Of a stretch of DNA of 64,000 nucleotides, positions 58,801 through 64,000 are shown in pieces. A program made the translations under genes and the position numbers. Below the pieces are notes generated by a model. The model was not told where the DNA came from. It worked only from the letters and a program-made list of their open reading frames with translations, and made no database searches. Position 1 is the first letter of the stretch, and each line of letters opens with the position of its first letter. Origin of the DNA: Phoronis australis (Eukaryota > Phoronida > Phoronidae); NCBI GenBank assembly GCA_002633005.1, contig NMRA01000014.1:332187-396186 (forward strand). The letters are read 5' to 3'.

Positions 58801-60724
58801 TATTATAACTGTGTCAAAACCCCCAGCCCAACACTTAGCAGTAACTCATCTCCAGTAGCATTATTAGTGTTACTGTTACTTCTAGACATCAAGCATCAGA
58901 GGGAAGAGCCGATTAACACTCTTGACTGAACACAAGTGCATTACACAAAAGCGATAGAATCAGCAGTGTATGAATTGAAAGTGGTCTTTCTAATGTTTTC
59001 ATTACACATGACTATTGATTGATCCCAGGCAGATCATACAGAAACTCTTGACAGGACAAAGAAGTTGCCACCAACACAAGAGACACACCTCATCAAAATA
59101 GAAGTGCACAAATTTCGGGTCAACATCGTATCTCTTCAATCTAAGGGCACGATTCTTCATCAACCTCTTCAGACTCGATTTCACTGGAATCCAACCAGAA
59201 ATCATCTTCACCTCAACGACGGCCATGTTTGAAGCTCCATCTTCACCGCGGTAACTAGAAAATAACGACAACCATGCATCAGTAATAAGTGTCATGCATG
59301 TTGAAAACATGACTTTGCATGACGGCAGCAATCACACAACCTTCATGGGTTATTTCAAGGCTTATTCAATGACACGCAACTAAGACTCTGTATTTGGCGT
59401 GGGTGTTTTTTAACAAGTCTGCAGCACACGGAGAAACACGCAAGCCATAAACATGGACACTTGTCAATAACAATAGCATACTGTTGCAAGCAGTGACTTA
59501 CCTGGTACAGATGTTAAGCAGTCTTAGGTTACATTGTGGGGCACGTTTGGTGGCCACTTTGAGCAAGAAGGCTGCTGCTGGCTTCCTGGGGACATCCATG
59601 TTATACTTGACGTTGGCCTAAAAGGAACAATGAACAACAACTGTACTAAGAGTTCACATGAACATCAGAAGAGTAAGAATTATCATGCCATTATCACTGG
59701 TACTGAAGCAAGAAAATCAAGTTCTTAGCTCATTCTAATGAACCGACATGGCTATAATATGCAGAAAATTAGCTAAAATGGTTCCACCAGTTAATATGCA
59801 ATACATAATGGATAATGCTTTTAAGTTTCCATTGCAACTGCCCATATTGACAGAGGACTTGCAGAGCAAGGGAATTCTTTTAAGAGTTTCCGAACACAAA
59901 AACCTTCCAATGTGAGAATTTAGTGTTCCCTACGGTGCAAAAACTAAGTAATTAGTTGAACTGGGATTTTGTATTTTTTGCTTGTCAAAAACTGTGTTCG
60001 AAGCATACTCAAATCATAGCAAGTCAAAACAACAAACAAGTTTGGATGATTTTCATCCACGACTCTAACCTGAAGAAGGGCACAACCAGATCCAGTGACT
60101 TTGTAAGCCACAACTGCTGGGAGATTGTCTACTGAGACTGACTGTAGAACAAGACTATTGGATGCTGTCACTGTCAACTCGGTCTCGGGTTGGTTGGGAA
60201 TATCCAACAGGACAGCGAGATCAATTCCATCTTTGTAAGCCAGAGCTGCATATCTGGCCAGTGCTTGAAGAGCAATAACCGTATCCTGGGGGGAAAACAG
60301 AAAATATTATGTGAAGAACAAAGCAATGCAAAGATCAGAGATCTAGGTTCTCCTGTCAGTTTTTCACGGAAGAATACTTTGAATAAAAGGACTCACATAT
60401 AACCTGCATTTGCCATTTCACAAACAAGACTTGACTAATGCTTATTCTAGAGACCAATGGCAGGTCAGAAAAACTAGACACAGGGTAAAACTCTTTGTAC
60501 CTGTGTTGATGCAAATCCTCCGTACCCATTCCTCTGTCGACTCAACCAACGAACAACAGGTAATCCTTTCACCAGGACGTCATCGCCACCCTCTGCAATC
60601 ATGGCCAGGAGCGCATAAGCGGACATCTCCACAGAGGCAGCGTTCGTCTGGCCATATGGACGGAACCAATCACTGCCACTGGCTTTTCTTCTGGAGTCTG
60701 GATTGTGCCAGTGCATAAGTCCAT
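49713..60724 (-). CDS. Alpha-2-macroglobulin/TEP family protein with NTR-like tail, 3' part (nine exons, introns included)
   Basis: Exons (5' to 3'): 60724-60501, 60285-60070, 59617-59502, 59254-59089, 58198-58096, 56856-56710, 53465-53295, 50948-50805, 49885-49713. All splice sites are GT/AG and all phases agree, giving 486 residues. Residues 1-120 are the end of the thioester domain ([27 protein letters not shown]). Residues about 145-300 are MG8/receptor-binding domain ([33 protein letters not shown]). Residues about 345-486 form a six-cysteine netrin-like module (CPLC, VCSAS, PCSCDLL, GNC). These large secreted or membrane-anchored proteins trap proteases or opsonise targets. The GCGEQ thioester site lies upstream, outside the window. 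A2M-type receptor domain plus NTR tail recalls C3-like or CPAMD8-like proteins; the subfamily is uncertain. Confidence 0.9.
50805..50948 (-). CDS. A2M/TEP exon: middle of NTR-like domain
   Basis: Acceptor TTTTACGTAATCCACAG, donor GCTGCAG|GTAAAT, phase 1 both sides. Reads [20 protein letters not shown] and [14 protein letters not shown]. The PCSC pair and alternating hydrophobics fit the NTR beta-barrel. The duplicated 0.64-kb segment begins three bases beyond this acceptor. Confidence 0.75.
50951..51586 (-). repeat. Duplicated intron segment, copy 1
   Basis: 636 bases repeated at 51588-52239. The copies are nearly identical except for an inverted 151-base block (51181-51331 here) and an A-run length difference. 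Confidence 0.95.
51587..51587. other. Single N (assembly gap mark)
   Basis: The only ambiguous base seen in the window; it sits exactly between the two copies of the duplicated segment. Confidence 0.98.
51588..52239 (-). repeat. Duplicated intron segment, copy 2 (with inverted block)
   Basis: Begins GTGGATTACG as copy 1 does and ends at AAGAAATCA. Block 51822-51971 is the reverse complement of 51181-51331, followed by a 12-base extra GACTTAAGATTT before homology resumes at GAGCCAGAC. Confidence 0.95.
52240..53294 (-). other. A2M/TEP intron sequence
   Basis: No exon, RNA gene or repeat family recognised between the duplicated segment and the next exon. Confidence 0.5.
53295..53465 (-). CDS. 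A2M/TEP exon: linker and start of NTR-like domain
   Basis: Acceptor CAGTGCTTGTTATTTCAG, donor CACATG|GTGAGT. Reads [20 protein letters not shown] (a proline/serine linker) and then [20 protein letters not shown]. The C-P-x-C opening followed 15 residues later by CSAS is the usual NTR start. 57 codons, phase 1 both sides. Confidence 0.78.
53525..53556. repeat. (AAT)n simple repeat
   Basis: Short run of AAT/ATAAT units in the intron. Confidence 0.7.
53630..54870 (-). mobile_element. CR1/Jockey-like LINE fragment
   Basis: On the minus strand the RT region reads [20 protein letters not shown] (about 54830), then [20 protein letters not shown] with frame breaks, an ADDSPLH-type catalytic box near 54550, and a 160-codon open frame (53807-54286). 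That frame ([53 protein letters not shown]) is typical of the C-terminus of CR1/L2/Jockey RTs. The 3' side ends in an AAATA-rich microsatellite (53630-53700). It is 5'-truncated and frame-broken, so inactive, and sits antisense-neutral in an A2M intron. Confidence 0.88.
54871..56709 (-). other. A2M/TEP intron sequence
   Basis: About 1.8 kb with no exon or repeat family recognised. Confidence 0.45.
56710..56856 (-). CDS. A2M/TEP exon: end of receptor-binding domain
   Basis: Acceptor CATCCATTCTAG, donor GGAAG|GTAATG, phase 1 both sides, 49 codons. It continues the family's VYDYYE segment as [20 protein letters not shown], close in pattern to the end of A2M receptor domains, and then leaves the family with [20 protein letters not shown]. 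Confidence 0.8.
57497..58010 (-). repeat. Intron duplication flanking an exon, copy 1
   Basis: About 510 bases (TTGTTCGATTCTATA.CCCAAC...) repeated in the same orientation at 58288-58797 with roughly one difference in eight bases by eye. Copy 2 follows the intervening exon. Confidence 0.9.
58096..58198 (-). CDS. A2M/TEP exon: MG8/receptor-binding domain strand region
   Basis: Acceptor CGTCTTTCCAG, donor GAACGAG|GTCAGT. Reads [20 protein letters not shown] and [14 protein letters not shown], the family's conserved C-terminal block. It enters in phase 0 and leaves in phase 1. It sits between the two copies of the 0.5-kb duplication. Confidence 0.92.
58288..58797 (-). repeat. Intron duplication flanking an exon, copy 2
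   Basis: Direct repeat of 57497-58010. Confidence 0.9.
59089..59254 (-). CDS. A2M/TEP exon: MG8/receptor-binding domain
   Basis: Acceptor GTTATTTTCTAG, donor GATGAG|GTGTGT. Reads [20 protein letters not shown] then [12 protein letters not shown] and KFVHFYFDE, the best-conserved part of the receptor-binding domain. Phase 2 in, phase 0 out. Confidence 0.95.
59502..59617 (-). CDS. A2M/TEP exon: MG8 entry
   Basis: Acceptor GTTCCTTTTAG, donor TACCAG|GTAAGT. Reads [20 protein letters not shown] and ends LLNICTR, the family's Y-N motif and first MG8 strand. Phase 0 in, phase 2 out. Confidence 0.92.
60070..60285 (-). CDS. A2M/TEP exon: end of thioester domain
   Basis: Acceptor TTCCCCCCAG, donor CTTCAG|GTTAGA. 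Begins [20 protein letters not shown], the helix that closes the thioester domain, followed by the CUB/MG8 strand [20 protein letters not shown]. 72 codons, phase 0 both sides. Confidence 0.95.
60501..60724 (-). CDS. A2M/TEP exon: thioester-domain helices
   Basis: Acceptor GTTGTTTTTTCAG, donor ACACAG|GTACAA. Reads [14 protein letters not shown], then [20 protein letters not shown] and [19 protein letters not shown], diagnostic of the family's alpha-alpha toroid. It is the most upstream exon in the window; the phase-1 entry shows that an exon precedes it. Confidence 0.95.
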
Positions 60725-61494
60725 CTGAAAAAACAACAAAATTGAATGTCATTCTTGATATGAAACATTTCAAACTGTCAACACTTATGCCAAGATGTTT
60801 CAGGTTTGGCAACATACTTTGGAACCAGTAGACCAATGAGTGAAAAATGATTTGCATAACGAAATCATCTATTTTCAAGAACTTGCTTGATATATACATT
60901 TGGTAATTTTTTCAAAGATTTAAATTAATTTTATTCTTCAACAATATGAAAACTTATAAATGTAAAGGGTGAACAAGGAAAAAGGGGGGGGTTACTTTCA
61001 CACACTCATTCACACACGTCATCGTTTAATAGAAATAACACTAAACAATTTTTGAATTTAATATATAACAGATTCAGTACTGGTAACATAATTAATCAAC
61101 AGGGAAAATTCAGGAGAACTCAAATGGCAAGATGTGAATTCATTCTTCATTATTTTGACATCTTCCTTAAGGGAGTGTTCAGTATTCTGCACAAAATTAC
61201 AGTAGAGACATTTATCTGATTTAACAAAGAGTAAAGCCTAGTGTACACTCAGGCCTTAAATATGAACACAACCAGCTGTAAGCAGGTTACTGGCAACTGA
61301 GAGAAACTGATGGAAATTGACAATGGCGAATGCTTGGACAATAGACGTCATCATAAAGTGAAATCTATGGCTTGGACTGATTCTGCGAATGATGCTGTCC
61401 TTGAAATGTGGATATTTACTCCAAACTTAATCCTTAAGGATTATATGAATAGAAAACTGGTCTATTGCATAACAAGAGCAATGTGGATCGTTGA
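60725..61494 (-). other. A2M/TEP upstream intron
   Basis: No further exon seen. A poly-G run lies at 60983-60991. Confidence 0.5.
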
Positions 61495-62030
61495 CATGTG
61501 AGAGATACAGCAACAAAATTACCACTAGGAGGCGCCACAGTAGTCAAAATCATCGGAAAATTATGATCAGCCATCCTCTTCATAGTAAGAACATACATGC
61601 CAATATTCACAATCATCCTTAGAGCAATTTGGTTGATAGAGAGATGGGTGGACGCCAAAAAACAGAGTAAAAAAAAACTGTAAAACTACTAAGTGGTGCA
61701 AACAACGTGAAATCCATCCGAAAACGAGAGGAGAGCGTCATCTCACTAACAAATGCCTATATGTCAAATTTTATGCAAATACGTTGAGGACCTTTGAAGA
61801 TACACAGGTAAAATGTAAAAAAATAAAATTGCCAGTAGGGTACACACCGGTAGTTAGATTCGTCCAAAAGTTGTCGCCATCCATTGCCAACATCATGTAA
61901 ATCAATGCACTTGCTAAATCTAGTAAAGATCCTGCAAACGGTTTAGGAGATAAAGCTACATGGAGGCGCCATGGTAGTCGAAGACATTTTGGAAAATCAT
62001 CGTCAGCCATCTTCTTCATAGAAACATAAA
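61495..62030 (+). repeat. CTCF-core-bearing dispersed repeat
   Basis: Same family as 11640-12340, with the core CCACTAGGAGGCGCC at 61522-61536 and weaker forms near 61832 and 61963. Confidence 0.7.
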
Positions 62031-62316
62031 CGTGCCTGTGCCTTCTGAGAGGGGATTTTTTTCACCGACTGAGGGGAAAAATCTACCTCGCGATCACCAT
62101 CAATAGCACTCCCGCCCTGTTACAAGCTCTCATAGGCTCTGTCTCAAGTAGCATTTTGTGTGCTTTCAAATTGTCACCTGTGTGGTTACAGGTGATTTGA
62201 ACTTTGCAGAAGAGAAATTTTCACTCACTAGGGCAATTTCTAGGACTCGTGGGGGGAATTTCGTGTGATTTTTCATTTCTTTGACAGGGGAATAGGGACG
62301 ACATTTGGCCCCAAAA

Positions 62317-62598
62317 TCAAAAAAATGCAACATGTTTCAACCCGTAGTCACGAAAACAGCCTGGCTGGCTGAAGATTCTCCGGTCGTTCGTATGATATAT
62401 GCTCCGGCAGCAACCGAGATGAGACAAAATATGATCTAACTTTTCGAAATCATTTTTAAATTTTACACAGACATATTTTTCTTTGTCGCGGCATATGTCA
62501 ACGACCCAACGCTTCCGAATCTCAACGTCCATAGGAATTGTAAAACAGACAGTTAAATGTCCGTATTTTTCTAGCCGTTTGAGCAACGCGGAATACAA
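62317..62598 (-). other. Open frame with weak THAP-like look
   Basis: A 93-codon minus-strand frame contains FTIPMDVEIRKRWVVDICRD, which recalls the FP...R..W...I.RD segment of some THAP domains. The flanking Cys and C-x2-H ligands are not in register. Possibly a decayed transposase exon. Confidence 0.25.
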
Positions 62599-62779
62599 CT
62601 AAGCCGATAAGCCAACAGAGCTGTCGTAGTGAGCCTCGTTTTGGAACGCGCCTCCTGTTGGCGTGAATTTGGTCTATAACACAAACATTTTCAGTCATTA
62701 TGACTTCTCAAATTATTACAAATTTCATTCAGAACTATATCCCTTTCTCTGTCTTCGAGTTCTTTTATGCCATTCCATC

Positions 62780-63310
62780 GTTTTGCTAAATTTAATAAAG
62801 ATCCTGCAAACAGTTCGGGAAATACAGCCAAGGGCGCAAAAAACAAAACTGCCACTAGGAGGCGCCACAGCAGTGGAAGTCGTCGGAAAACCATTGTCAG
62901 CCATAATTTTCATTGTAAGAACACACACGCCAATTTTCACAATCACCCTAAGAGGGATTTGGTCAATAGAGGGGTGGACGTCACAAAAATGGTAAAATGG
63001 CCACTACGTGGTGCAAACTATGTTGAATCCATCCAAAAAAGAGAGAATAGTGTCATCTCACCAACAGATTCCAAATTATGTGAAAATACGTCGAGGATGT
63101 CCGAAGATACAGAGGTGAGCGTAAGAAACTAAAATTGCCACCAGGGGCACACCCGTAGTCGAAGATATCCGAAATTTGTAGTCATCCATCATCAGTTTGA
63201 TAGGAACACATCTATCAAATATCATCAAAATCATGCCATCGGTTTAGGAGATACAGCTGCGAACGCTGGATGCCCAGACAGAGATGATGGCAATATGTGA
63301 CCTCATGTAA
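62780..63310 (+). repeat. CTCF-core-bearing dispersed repeat
   Basis: Same family; core CCACTAGGAGGCGCC at 62852-62866 and a weaker CCACCAGGGGCACAC near 63139. Confidence 0.7.
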
Positions 63311-63759
63311 ATATGTAGGCGCATAAAAACCAGATATTCCTCAAAGAGTTTATATGAAACCGTATTGAAACGACCATTTTCATCACTTTACACAGCAATG
63401 TTTTTAGTGTTTTGCGAAACATTAGAATCAAATAATATCAAAGTTCCTGTACTACGTCTCGTTCCAAAGCTTGAAAATTTAAGACTATTCCACTCTTTTT
63501 CCACAGTATGTTCAATTTCTGGACTAAAATAAATTTCCTGTGAATGTTAAATATGCTATGTGATATGAAATTCACTAAGTGTTTCCACTTAATATGTAAT
63601 ATCTGAATTTAATACCCGGTCATTTAAGGATACCAGTTGTTTAAATTATTCACCTTCAAAACAATAGAGAACCTTGATGCCTCACACAAACGTACATAAA
63701 TTGACAACAGTGTCCTAAATAATAACGATTACTTAAATACAGCACACATCACGAATTTT

Positions 63760-63925
63760 TGGCCGACCGGTCGGAAATTGGTCGACGACCGGCCGTCGAC
63801 CGGTCGTCTAGCCGACCAGCAGCCGACCAACAACGGTCGGCTAGGGGCCGTCTGCTTAGTCGCCTCTGTGGTCGGCACTTGGGTCGGCTAATTGGTCGCC
63901 TAGCGTAGACGACCAATTCGGATTA
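63760..63925. repeat. GGTCGG/CCGACC-rich palindromic patch
   Basis: About 165 bases packed with GGTCGG, GGTCGNC and their complements, including CCGACCGGTCGG near 63764, ACCGGCCGTCGACCGGT near 63789 and paired CGTCTA/GTAGACG blocks. The base composition is sharply different from the AT-rich flanks. Confidence 0.75.
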
Positions 63926-64000
63926 AGCGTGTCCTTGGTCGGCAATTACCATTTTATGACTTAGCGGGTGAACTTTGGACAAACAAACATTTAACTGTTC

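Overview
The window is animal genomic DNA: GC-poor, intron-rich, dense in decayed transposable elements, with consensus GT/AG splice sites and no bacterial-style operons. The two recognisable genes are a monocarboxylate transporter and a thioester-type alpha-2-macroglobulin. Frequent ACATGTAC-type words, L1/Tx1-like and CR1/Jockey-like LINEs and THAP-bearing DNA transposons suggest a marine invertebrate, perhaps a deuterostome such as a hemichordate, echinoderm or cephalochordate. The species cannot be fixed from the sequence. A single N at 51587 shows a draft assembly.

Layout. 1-27 kb holds no recognisable host gene except possibly a small intronless ORF. It contains an LTR-like segment with a cluster of heat-shock elements (about 880-1500), a THAP-domain pseudogene (about 4.90-5.14 kb), a 3.05-kb foldback transposon with 1.2-kb arms and a 9-bp direct flank (6139-9183), a miniature LTR retroelement (10.71-11.61 kb), and blocks of a dispersed repeat rich in CTCF-like cores. 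At 13242-13622 on the minus strand a 126-codon ORF ends just before two canonical histone-type 3' stem-loops, which is the oddest thing in the window. Partial copies of the foldback family lie on both sides of it.

27.3-42.5 kb: an SLC16-type transporter on the plus strand in five coding exons (all junctions in phase 1, 429 codons). Its first intron carries a 1.4-kb TTAA-flanked, THAP-containing Kolobok-like element. Its 8.7-kb last intron carries a hAT-like transposase relic, a truncated foldback copy and several degenerate tandem repeats. 43.9-48.5 kb: a broken LINE with APE endonuclease and L1/Tx1-like reverse transcriptase, itself interrupted by a MITE and by another repeat. 48.9-49.4 kb: a TTAA-type MITE.

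49.7-60.7 kb: the 3' part (nine exons, 486 residues) of an alpha-2-macroglobulin/TEP gene on the minus strand. It encodes the end of the thioester domain, the MG8/receptor-binding domain and then a six-cysteine netrin-like (NTR/C345C-type) tail. Its introns hold a CR1/Jockey-like LINE, a 0.5-kb duplication flanking one exon, and a 0.64-kb duplicated segment whose two copies meet at the N and differ by a clean 150-bp inversion. 60.7-64 kb is intron or upstream sequence filled with the CTCF-like repeat and ends in a GGTCGG-rich palindromic patch. The two host genes are convergent and share no obvious pathway.
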